Shown here: one piece after another, positions 37,282-43,134 of the stretch
Position numbering within the stretch: the stretch's first letter is position 1
How the letters are laid out: the number at the start of each line of letters is the position of its first letter
NCBI RefSeq assembly: GCF_016860605.1
Contig: NZ_BNJR01000004.1
Coordinates: forward strand, 248,001 to 312,000
Source of the DNA: Lentilactobacillus fungorum
GTDB lineage: Bacteria; Bacillota; Bacilli; Lactobacillales; Lactobacillaceae
Direction of reading: 5' to 3'
Length of the DNA stretch: 64,000 bases
Translations under genes and position numbers: made by a program
Notes under the pieces: generated by a model
Seen by the model: the letters and a program-made list of their open reading frames with translations, nothing else
Told to the model about the DNA's origin: nothing
Databases searched by the model: none

Positions 37282-37575
37282 TTACTTAGCAGCTTCAGCA
37301 ACTGGATATACCGAAACCTGACGTTTGTCGCGACCTTTTCTTTCAAAACGGACAACCCCGTCAACTAATGCAAATAACGTATCGTCATTACCACGCTTAA
37401 CGTTATTGCCCGGGTAAATATGGGTTCCACGTTGTCGGTAAATAATTGAACCGCTATGAACTGATGATCCATCAGCTGCTTTAGTTCCTAAACGACGACC
37501 AGCAGAGTTTCGGCCGTTGGCAGTTGATCCACCACCTTTATGGTGAGAGAAAAATTGTAAATTCATTGCTAACAT
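37282..37575 (-). CDS. rpmA: 50S ribosomal protein L27 with Prp-cleaved leader
   Basis: Ribosomal protein L27, whose N-terminus reaches the peptidyl-transferase centre. The 97-residue precursor starts [18 protein letters not shown]. The NLQFF motif marks the Firmicute leader that the protease Prp removes after the second Phe, exposing SHHKGGG. The remaining sequence ([28 protein letters not shown]) is standard L27. It lies 24 bp after prp. Confidence 0.97.
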   Translation of the reverse strand: MLAMNLQFFSHHKGGGSTANGRNSAGRRLGTKAADGSSVHSGSIIYRQRGTHIYPGNNVKRGNDDTLFALVDGVVRFERKGRDKRQVSVYPVAEAAK

Positions 37576-37599
37576 GATGACACCTCCGAATCCAATTTG

Positions 37600-37935
37600 T
37601 TATTTTGTCATTGTTAAATTAATATATTGACTATAACTTGATGCAATATCAGCCATTCCGTTTTGAAAAGTCTTCAAAATTGCATCTGCTTGAATGCTTT
37701 TCTTTGAATCGGTAATGACTGGGATGCTCACTGATAAATAACCACCCTCATCATCGTGGCTGTCGACTTCAATGTCCAAGCCAGCCACCTCTTGAAGGCC
37801 ATTAACGGTCGCAATACTCAGAACTGACACGGCTGAACAAACAATATCTTGTCCGTACTCTCCGGCATCCGCGTGACCGGTAATGATAAAGCCACTAATA
37901 TATTGATGATAATGATTAATGGTTGCTTGTATCAT
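37600..37935 (-). CDS. prp: Ribosomal-processing cysteine protease Prp
   Basis: Cysteine protease that trims the N-terminus of L27. It has 111 residues (YsxB family) with the catalytic pair His21 and Cys33 in GHADAGEYGQDIVCSAVSVL. It lies between rplU and rpmA, the invariant Firmicute arrangement, which keeps enzyme and substrate co-expressed. Its ribosome site follows rplU by about 20 bp. Confidence 0.96.
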   Translation of the reverse strand: MIQATINHYHQYISGFIITGHADAGEYGQDIVCSAVSVLSIATVNGLQEVAGLDIEVDSHDDEGGYLSVSIPVITDSKKSIQADAILKTFQNGMADIASSYSQYINLTMTK

Positions 37936-37958
37936 CGGTTGAACACCTCGTGTATCAA

Positions 37959-38267
37959 TTAGGCCTTAATTGAGTCAATAACAACCTTTGTATATGGTTG
38001 ACGATGACCCTTCTTTGAACGTGAACCTTTCTTTGGCTTGTAACGGAAAATGATGATCTTCTTTTGCCGACCCTGCTTTTCAACAGTACCAGTAACAGAT
38101 GCGCCATCAACTAACGGCGTACCAACCTTCACTGTATCGCCGCCAACCATCACAACTTGGTCGAAAGTAACTTTGTCACCTTCATTTGCGTCTAACTTTT
38201 CAACGTAAATAGCGTCACCTTCAGAAACTTTGTATTGCTTTCCGCCTGTAGTAATCACTGCGTACAT
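37959..38267 (-). CDS. rplU: 50S ribosomal protein L21
   Basis: Ribosomal protein L21 (102 residues) starting [20 protein letters not shown] and ending [16 protein letters not shown]. Start ATG 38267 has AGGAGG 8 nt upstream. The GTG at 38276 overlaps that site and is rejected. First gene of rplU-prp-rpmA, behind an L21 leader and a strong promoter. Confidence 0.97.
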   Translation of the reverse strand: MYAVITTGGKQYKVSEGDAIYVEKLDANEGDKVTFDQVVMVGGDTVKVGTPLVDGASVTGTVEKQGRQKKIIIFRYKPKKGSRSKKGHRQPYTKVVIDSIKA

Positions 38268-38280
38268 ATTGTGCACCTCC

Positions 38281-38375
38281 TTATATTTTTGCTTAGACTC
38301 GCCGAAACAGAGCGGCCGAATCTCGACACTTTAGCTCGAATCGAGCGGTTGTAGCTGTGGAAGCCACAATTACAA
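38281..38375 (-). promoter_or_regulatory. L21 ribosomal-protein leader RNA
   Basis: The transcript from 38375 to the rplU ribosome site is GC-richer than its surroundings and has hairpins including GCTC-GATTC-GAGC, CTTCCACAG-type pairing at its 5' end, and a GCCGCTCTGTTTCGGC stem. Position directly before rplU and these stems fit the Firmicute L21 leader family, thought to bind L21 for feedback. Assigned by position and shape only. Confidence 0.65.
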
Positions 38376-38382
38376 CGTTACT

Positions 38383-38411
38383 AGTATACATAACCATCAT
38401 TGTTTCGTCAA
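38383..38411 (-). promoter_or_regulatory. Promoter of rplU-prp-rpmA
   Basis: Minus strand: -35 TTGACG (38411-38406), 17-nt spacer ending in TATG (close to an extended -10), -10 TATACT (38388-38383). This is one of the best promoters in the window. Confidence 0.8.
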
Positions 38412-38429
38412 CTCATAATTCCTAAAACA

Positions 38430-38459
38430 AAAAAACAACCGTTTCGCCGGTTGATTTTT
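38430..38459. terminator. Terminator after the 38-residue gene
   Basis: CAACCG / CGGTTG stem (38436-38441 and 38448-38453) with A6 on the left and T5 on the right. On the minus strand the hairpin is followed by T7. It starts 7 bp after the stop of the small gene at 38460-38576 and insulates it from rplU. Confidence 0.75.
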
Positions 38460-38576
38460 CTACTTTCTTTGAGCTAAATGTTTGCCATTCCCCCGAATGG
38501 ATGTTGAAGAGTCGGCAAAATATTGAAAAATTCCACAAATAATGAAAATAAGAACAATAAATATAACGAATCCCAC
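38460..38576 (-). CDS. Small membrane protein, 38 residues
   Basis: No family recognised. A GTG start at 38576 with AGGAGGTGG 5-6 nt upstream opens a 38-codon frame ending at TAG 38460. The product starts MGFVIFIVLIFIICGIFQYF, one hydrophobic membrane-spanning helix, followed by a polar basic tail (RGNGKHLAQRK). A promoter, a strong ribosome site and an immediate terminator frame it as a complete single-gene unit. It could be a stress-induced membrane peptide, a regulator, or a toxin-like peptide. The sequence does not decide this. Confidence 0.7.
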   Translation of the reverse strand: MGFVIFIVLIFIICGIFQYFADSSTSIRGNGKHLAQRK

Positions 38577-38598
38577 AACTTCCACCTCCTAAAAACAA

Positions 38599-38651
38599 TA
38601 GTGCAACTGCACTACAAGTTCATTATGAACCAATTACTAACTGGTCATCAA
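38599..38651 (-). promoter_or_regulatory. Promoter of the 38-residue gene with three consecutive palindromes
   Basis: Minus strand: -35 TTGATG (38651-38646), 18-nt spacer, -10 CATAAT (38627-38622). Palindromes fill the region: CCAATTA-C-TAACTGG (38630-38644, one mismatch) in the spacer, GTTCAT-T-ATGAAC (38618-38630, perfect) over the -10, and TAGTGCA-AC-TGCACTA (38599-38614, perfect 7-bp arms) at the predicted start of transcription. This looks like tight repressor control. Confidence 0.6.
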
Positions 38652-38787
38652 ATCATTAGGGATAAACAAACGAAAATTTAATAAAAACTAAATATTCTCA
38701 CTTGAATCACAATAATTATTCAGCTTAATCCGTCACTTAGACATTGACTCCCCCTGAAATATCCCATATAATTGTTATTGTTGATTT

Positions 38788-38861
38788 GTCGCAATAGCTC
38801 AGCTGGATAGAGCAACGGTCTTCTAAACCGTAGGTCGAGAGTTCGAATCTCTCTTGCGACA
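38788..38861 (+). tRNA. tRNA-Arg (anticodon UCU)
   Basis: Complete cloverleaf: acceptor GTCGCAA / TTGCGAC, D-stem GCTC / GAGC, anticodon stem ACGGT / ACCGT with loop CTTCTAA (anticodon TCT), T-stem GAGAG / CTCTC with TTCGAAT. Discriminator A at 38861. CCA is not encoded. Reads AGA/AGG codons. It is the only tRNA in the window and borders the duplicated region. Confidence 0.97.
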
Positions 38862-38891
38862 TTGTCAGCACTTTTTACTAAGTGTTGATGT

Positions 38892-38936
38892 AACGCGTTC
38901 AATCCTGACGGGCTATGGGTTGAGCGCGTTTTTTTG
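38892..38936 (+). terminator. Terminator of tRNA-Arg
   Basis: Stem AACGCGTTCAATCC / GGGTTGAGCGCGTT (14 pairs, two of them wobble) with an 11-nt loop, followed by T6, about 30 bp after the tRNA. Confidence 0.85.
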
Positions 38937-39192
38937 TTGTCTTTAAGTTCCCTCTTTTATAAAACTCGGGTCAAAAGAGGGTCAACGACCACTATTCTCT
39001 CATATTTGTTTCTTTATTAGTCAACTATCAGGAATTATTTTGGGACCACAAAACGCTCATGCCCCAATTAATATAGAAGAACAAGTGCAAATGCTATTAT
39101 CCATCTCTTCTCCCGGCAAGAAAGGCAGAAAATGGTCTTACAGATAACCAACCTATTTACGTCGATGTTGACATTTTGATCTTCACCATCAC

Positions 39193-39234
39193 CAATAAGA
39201 TATATACTTAATATATAAAGTATATATCTTATTG
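39193..39234. repeat. Perfect 17-bp inverted repeat
   Basis: CAATAAGATATATACTT (39193-39209) is the exact reverse complement of 39218-39234, with an 8-nt loop. The left arm contains a TATACT that could be a -10 box for the gene at 39279. In copy 2 the left arm is kept but the right arm is lost. It could be an operator, a terminator or an mRNA hairpin. Confidence 0.75.
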
Positions 39235-39278
39235 GGGTTTCGTGCATTTATGTTCGAAATTGATTGGGGGTTATCGTG

Positions 39279-39497
39279 ATGCTCATGATTTTGGCAGTTT
39301 TGTTCATTGTCTTTTGCTATAAATTCTTTACGTCTTGGCTTTGGTGGATCATCGCTTTGCTGCTGTTGATGGACATTTGGAGCTTCATAGATACATGGCA
39401 AGTAATGTTTTTAATCGGTTTTACTGCTCTAGCTATTGGAGTTCACGGGATTATCAAAAAGAAGCATCTAAAATCACCAACTGATCAGCAAAAATAA
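39279..39497 (+). CDS. Small membrane protein (copy 1 of duplicated gene)
   Basis: Family not recognised. From ATG 39279 (GGGGG 8 nt upstream) the frame encodes 72 residues with two or three hydrophobic segments: MLMILAVLFIVF, WLWWIIALLLL and VMFLIGFTALAIG. A polar basic tail KKKHLKSPTDQQK follows. The aromatic core CYKFFTSWLWWIIALLLL is identical in the paralogue at 40033-40251. The topology suggests a small inner-membrane protein. No catalytic residues are evident. Confidence 0.75.
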   Translation: MLMILAVLFIVFCYKFFTSWLWWIIALLLLMDIWSFIDTWQVMFLIGFTALAIGVHGIIKKKHLKSPTDQQK

Positions 39498-39516
39498 AAT
39501 TATGAATTATGTAATG

Positions 39517-39542
39517 GAGGCTGGGACAAAAGTCCCAGCCTC
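39517..39542. terminator. Terminator after copy 1 gene
   Basis: Perfect 11-bp inverted repeat GAGGCTGGGAC-AAAA-GTCCCAGCCTC. It lies 20 bp after the gene. No T-run follows on the plus strand, so termination efficiency is uncertain. The GGCTGGGACAAAA arm is shared with the terminators of rpoZ and rpmA. Confidence 0.6.
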
Positions 39543-39565
39543 ACCCTCCCTGAAGGGGATGGCGA

Positions 39566-39681
39566 AGTAATCATCACATTCTAGTCTGAATTGTATACAT
39601 AAAGGCCAGTACCTTGAGACGCTGACAGGTAACACGAGCTTATAACCCTGAGCAAGCCCCCATTGGACGGTGATTATGACT
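39566..39681. other. Structured GC-richer spacer between the duplicate copies
   Basis: A 116-bp block with no counterpart at the same place after copy 2. Its ends AGTAATCATCAC (39566-39577) and GTGATTATGACT (39670-39681) pair at 10 of 12 positions. Inside are TACCT-loop-AGGTA and GCTT-loop-AAGC hairpins. It has no convincing ORF and looks like a folded RNA or the remnant of a mobile element end. I could not assign it to a family. Confidence 0.45.
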
Positions 39682-40262
39682 GTCTTTAAGTTTCCTCTTT
39701 TATAGAACTCAGGTCAAAAAACGGTCAACGAGAATTTCGAAACAACCATTCTCTCATATTTGTTTCTTTGTTGGTCAACTATCAGGAATTATTTTAGGCC
39801 TGAAAAATGCTCATGCCCAATTAATATAGAAAAATAAGTATAAATGCTATTATTTACCCCTCTTCTCCCGGCAAAAAAGGCAGAAAATGGTCTTACAGAT
39901 AATCAACCTATTTACGTCGATGTTGACATTTTAATCTTCACCATCACCAATAAGATATATACTGAACATATAAAGTAATATCGACTTGGAGTTTTGTACA
40001 TTTATATTCGAAGCTGATTGGGGGTTATCGTGATGGTTTCACTACTTCTATTTTTAATTGTTGTCTTTTGCTATAAGTTCTTTACTTCTTGGCTCTGGTG
40101 GATCATCGCTTTGCTGCTGTTAATAAATTTTTGGAATTTTATTACTTCTTGGCAAGTAATTGTACTTGCTTTGTTTAGTGCATCAGCTTTTCTAATTTAC
40201 GAAGCTATCAAGGGCATACATTCTAAATCACAACCTAACAAGCAAAAATAAAAATATGAATG
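39681..40262 (+). repeat. Tandem duplication, copy 2
   Basis: Second copy of the unit that begins at 38938 (offset about 743 bp). It keeps the 5' tract TGTCTTTAAGTTTCCTC, the highly conserved 39850-39960 segment and the gene at 40033, with small indels (for example a CCCC/CCC difference near 39815 and a 2-bp indel near 39857) that would break any shared reading frame in the leader. Confidence 0.85.
40033..40251 (+). CDS. Small membrane protein (copy 2 of duplicated gene)
   Basis: Paralogue of the gene at 39279-39497, also 72 residues from ATG 40033 with GGGGG upstream. It shares the central core CYKFFTSWLWWIIALLLL exactly. The N-terminus (MVSLLLFLIVVF) and the third hydrophobic stretch (VIVLALFSASAFLIY) have diverged but remain hydrophobic, so both copies appear to be under selection for membrane insertion. 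The C-terminal tail (IHSKSQPNKQK) is again basic. Function unknown. Confidence 0.75.
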   Translation: MVSLLLFLIVVFCYKFFTSWLWWIIALLLLINFWNFITSWQVIVLALFSASAFLIYEAIKGIHSKSQPNKQK

Positions 40263-40421
40263 ACAGTAATTGCCCTGTTGGGAGACTTTTATTTAACGCG
40301 AAATTAAAAGCCAAGTGGGCTTCAAGGAAAATAATTTGCATGAATGATCGGAAAAAATTCGAAAATATTCTTAGGAACGTTAATTTTAAATATTTTGATA
40401 CTTTGTAGTTCTCGATAATCC

Positions 40422-40466
40422 AAAAACGGCGAATTCTGTCATTACCCATAGAATTCGTCGTTTTTG
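40422..40466 (-). terminator. Terminator of the dUTPase operon
   Basis: AAAACGGCGAATTC / GAATTCGTCGTTTT stem (one G-T) with a 14-nt loop and A/T tracts on both sides. It lies just after the dUTPase gene on the minus strand and also faces the copy 2 gene. Confidence 0.75.
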
Positions 40467-40480
40467 ATTCGTTAAATTGA

Positions 40481-41020
40481 TTAATAATTATTATCTTGGC
40501 GTCGTTCATTAATCTGATTTTTATCTTTAAACGCTGACTCAATTTCGTCCTCAGAATAGCCAAAATCGACTAGCCCAAATTTTAAAAATAAGCGCCAAGA
40601 ATGGTTAAAACTATCGCCGCTATGATTAAAGTAAGCATCAAACAGCATTCGCTTCATTGCGAGGTACTGCTTATCCAAGCGTTCTTCTTTTTTTAATGAA
40701 GTAACCTTATCAAGATCCTTTTCGGAATTTAATATGAAATGATTCCAATTTTTTAAATTAGCAATCAATAAATAAAAATCAAGCGCATCTACATACTCAT
40801 ATAAAAGCGTTTCACGAGGGGTCTTGTCGGGATCGCTTTTCCCGCGATGAATTTTCCAGACTTTAAACCATTCGGAAGTATTGGCCATTTCTGCAAGCTC
40901 TACATCCAAGGCAACAAACGCATTTTTAATTCGAGCATCGTTAGACCAATGAAGTTGCTTTTTTTCTTCAATTTGTCGATTTAAGAACACTGAAGCTGAA
41001 ATGAGTGATTGCAAGTCCAT
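40481..41020 (-). CDS. All-alpha dimeric dUTP diphosphatase
   Basis: Hydrolyses dUTP to dUMP and so keeps uracil out of DNA. The 179-residue helical protein has the MazG-like/dUTPase_2 motifs: FVALDVELAEMAN (ExxE with metal ligands), then WFKVWK, and LLYEYVDALDFYLLIA (ExxxD). These match the dimeric dUTPase family found in phages and some Firmicutes. Some phage members also derepress staphylococcal pathogenicity islands. GGAG, 7 nt upstream, overlaps the stop of the upstream gene, so it is the third gene of an operon. Confidence 0.8.
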   Translation of the reverse strand: MDLQSLISASVFLNRQIEEKKQLHWSNDARIKNAFVALDVELAEMANTSEWFKVWKIHRGKSDPDKTPRETLLYEYVDALDFYLLIANLKNWNHFILNSEKDLDKVTSLKKEERLDKQYLAMKRMLFDAYFNHSGDSFNHSWRLFLKFGLVDFGYSEDEIESAFKDKNQINERRQDNNY

Positions 41021-41030
41021 TTAATAACTC

Positions 41031-41966
41031 CTATCCAAATATTAGTTGATTTGAGAGAATCCCTAATTGCTTTTTATTATCTAAATACCACTCTTGGATG
41101 AATGGATAATCTAACAGTAAATACACAAAACTTTCCTTTTGATCAGGATCGTGAATTGAAGCACCCCATTGCGGTCGATCCGCGCTGCCCATGTTATACA
41201 CCTTTAATTGAATATCATGATCAAGATTGAGCGAAGCGCCGCCATTTTGATCTGCCATTAGAATAAACTGATTATCGGCAGATTTAACGAATAATTCATC
41301 CATAATGGACTCGGAGACGTCACCAGCCGCGAATTTGTAAAATTCATTATTGATACCATCTAAAACGTTAAAATCAATCTTGAAGCCAAAGTGCTCTTTT
41401 AAAATTTCGGCGACTTTAAGTAATACTTGTAGTGTGGCTTTTAAGTCAGCAACATCAGTCCCCTGCAGGTCAACAACAAAATAATCAATTAAAGAGGCCC
41501 CGTGGAATAGCAATTCTTTGGTTGCAAGGTTCAGGTAAAACAATGGTCGATTATAATCAGTCGGCCCAAAGAAAAAGCCAGTTGTATTCTTAGTTGACTT
41601 AGTAAAAGTAAACGTCTGATCACCAAGTGCAGCAAACTTGCAGAGTAATTTTTGAACATGATCTGGATTACTAATCTGCAAACTATTACCGACATTGGCA
41701 AGCTGCAAGATTCGTTCCAAAAAAATGAGTTGCACATCTTCATCAGAGAATTGATGCGGAAAAACAACGAAGTCGGCGTTTAGCTGATAATTCGTCAATT
41801 GAACGGCAGCTGCCAGCAGTTCAGCTTGATCAGTTGTATCGTTTAACTGATCAAAGGCTTTTACATATTGATAGCCATTGTCCAAGCCGGCCTTAATCGC
41901 CTCACCGTAACTCGTTAGCAACTGTCCAGTTGTCATCGTTTTAGTGCTTTCAGATTCATTACTCAT
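41031..41966 (-). CDS. Conserved hypothetical protein, middle gene of dUTPase operon
   Basis: Not recognised. The 311-residue soluble protein has an acidic N-terminus, mixed alpha/beta composition, no signal peptide and no membrane segment. Features that can be seen are an aromatic stretch FFFGPTDYNRPLFYLNL, GASLIDYFVVDLQG, and a C-terminal FVYLLLDYPFIQEWYLDNKK. No nucleotide-binding or nuclease motif is evident. Its start overlaps the upstream gene by 8 bp and its stop lies in the ribosome site of the dUTPase gene, so all three are co-translated. Confidence 0.8.
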   Translation of the reverse strand: MSNESESTKTMTTGQLLTSYGEAIKAGLDNGYQYVKAFDQLNDTTDQAELLAAAVQLTNYQLNADFVVFPHQFSDEDVQLIFLERILQLANVGNSLQISNPDHVQKLLCKFAALGDQTFTFTKSTKNTTGFFFGPTDYNRPLFYLNLATKELLFHGASLIDYFVVDLQGTDVADLKATLQVLLKVAEILKEHFGFKIDFNVLDGINNEFYKFAAGDVSESIMDELFVKSADNQFILMADQNGGASLNLDHDIQLKVYNMGSADRPQWGASIHDPDQKESFVYLLLDYPFIQEWYLDNKKQLGILSNQLIFG

Positions 41967-42840
41967 CGTCTTTCACCTGCGATTCAGCTGTTAAGTTTTG
42001 GATATATTTGGCATATAAATGATCATTACTATCATTAAACGCATCAAAGCTGCCAAAAGACGCGCGGATATTCTGTTTTTCAAGATTCAAAATGGTTTCT
42101 TCCTTAGATAAAGCAAGTATTTTATTCTCATTTTCTTTAATTTTAGGTCGCGCATTAGTCGCTTGTTCATCAATGTTTGTCAGCTCCAGTAACGCATCGG
42201 TTAGTTGTTGATGGGCTTCCTTAACTTTACCGGCTTCCCAAGGCATTGGCGATTTTTCTTCATTTTCTTTCAGCTGTTTTCGAACCGCTTCTTTTTTTTG
42301 GTCACGCTTATCTTGGTCCTCGATTAATTGCGTTAATTTTTCATTTTCTTCGCCAAGTTGCCGCATTTCGTCATCATTGACCCGCTTATTTTCTAATTCT
42401 AGTTGAAATGACTTGGCCAGCATCCCATAAGCCTCTTCAGAAAAATTGAAGCGAACATTAATTGGGTCTAATTCACCAAACAGTCGATGATCCCACCAAT
42501 TACCAAAATAAATATGAAACTTGCCTAACTCATATTCATGATAATAAAAGAATGGGTACGTTTTACCTAAATAATCAATCAATTGATCACTTAAATGGTG
42601 ACTAAGCTGGGCATTTAAATCAGACGCCAGTCCATAATGATCAGGTTTAGTCTCCGTTAGAGTCTCCCCATTTGCTTCTGTCGCAAATCGATTTGGATCG
42701 ATTAATTCGTATACTTTAAGATCATTCCCTTTAGTGATTGATTCACTAAGATCATTTAAATACGCCATCTTCTGCTTGAGTGCCGAAGACAAAATGGCAT
42801 CATTTTGACTGAATTGATCTTCTTCAGTTTTTCTATCCAT
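41959..42840 (-). CDS. Coiled-coil hypothetical protein, first gene of dUTPase operon
   Basis: Not recognised. It has 293 residues. The N-terminal half has a globular part with HEYELGKFHIYFGNWWDHRL. Residues about 150-260 are a charged Glu/Lys/Gln coiled coil (for example QLGEENEKLTQLIEDQDKRD), which may draw SbcC/SMC-like hits in databases. There is no Walker A motif, so it is not itself an ATPase. It overlaps the middle gene by 8 bp. A TTGACA lies about 100 bp upstream, but I could not pair it with a good -10. Confidence 0.8.
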   Translation of the reverse strand: MDRKTEEDQFSQNDAILSSALKQKMAYLNDLSESITKGNDLKVYELIDPNRFATEANGETLTETKPDHYGLASDLNAQLSHHLSDQLIDYLGKTYPFFYYHEYELGKFHIYFGNWWDHRLFGELDPINVRFNFSEEAYGMLAKSFQLELENKRVNDDEMRQLGEENEKLTQLIEDQDKRDQKKEAVRKQLKENEEKSPMPWEAGKVKEAHQQLTDALLELTNIDEQATNARPKIKENENKILALSKEETILNLEKQNIRASFGSFDAFNDSNDHLYAKYIQNLTAESQVKDDE

Positions 42841-42982
42841 AATATTGCCTCATTTTCCCCGTTATTTATACATTAATGTTATCTGAAAAACGTACATAAA
42901 TAAAGAGCTAATCACATTATTTATGAAAGATTTGTCAAAGTGATGAGAAAATAAGCCATTCTTTTGAAAATTAAATGACAAC

Positions 42983-43025
42983 AGCGGGCAGGCCATCATG
43001 ATGAGTTCGTGATGACCTGCCCGCT
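42983..43025. terminator. Hairpin between oppA and the dUTPase operon
   Basis: AGCGGGCAGG (42983-42992) pairs perfectly with CCTGCCCGCT (43016-43025), with an inner ATCA / TGAT. It lies about 110 bp after the oppA stop. The 294-bp gap 42841-43134 holds this hairpin and a TTGACA (minus, 42938-42933), and nothing else that I can identify. The T-run after the hairpin is weak. Confidence 0.5.
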
Positions 43026-43134
43026 TGAATATTCAACTGGTTGCTAACATAATCGCCAGCTGAAAGTCTGAGAAACTTTTTTCGATCTGCCTAGATTTTG
43101 GTATCCAATAGTCTCGTGGCTTGCTTTGATGGCC

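Larger units (their letters stand above)
38938..39507 (+). repeat. Tandem duplication, copy 1
   Basis: First copy of a duplicated unit of about 570 bp, starting TGTCTTTAAGTT just after the tRNA-Arg terminator and ending after the 72-codon gene. Copy 2 begins at 39681. The unit holds about 340 bp of non-coding sequence and one small membrane-protein gene. In the stretch 39100-39208 the copies differ at only a few bases, while the ends of the encoded proteins differ much more. No ORF longer than the 72-codon gene is shared in frame by both copies. Confidence 0.85.

Noticed and set aside
38720-38902. Minus-strand ORF of 60 codons across the tRNA-Arg gene
   Set aside because: It is the antisense of a complete tRNA cloverleaf and has no ribosome site.
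39189-39401. Minus-strand ORF of 70 codons in duplicate copy 1
   Set aside because: It overlaps the palindrome and the plus-strand membrane gene, and has no ribosome site or protein-like composition.
40228-40563. Minus-strand ORF of 111 codons overlapping the dUTPase 3' end
   Set aside because: It runs through the operon terminator, overlaps two better genes and has no family features.
42900-42940. TTGACA (minus, 42938-42933) as promoter of the dUTPase operon
   Set aside because: No good -10 hexamer at 16-18 nt, so it is mentioned but not listed as a promoter.
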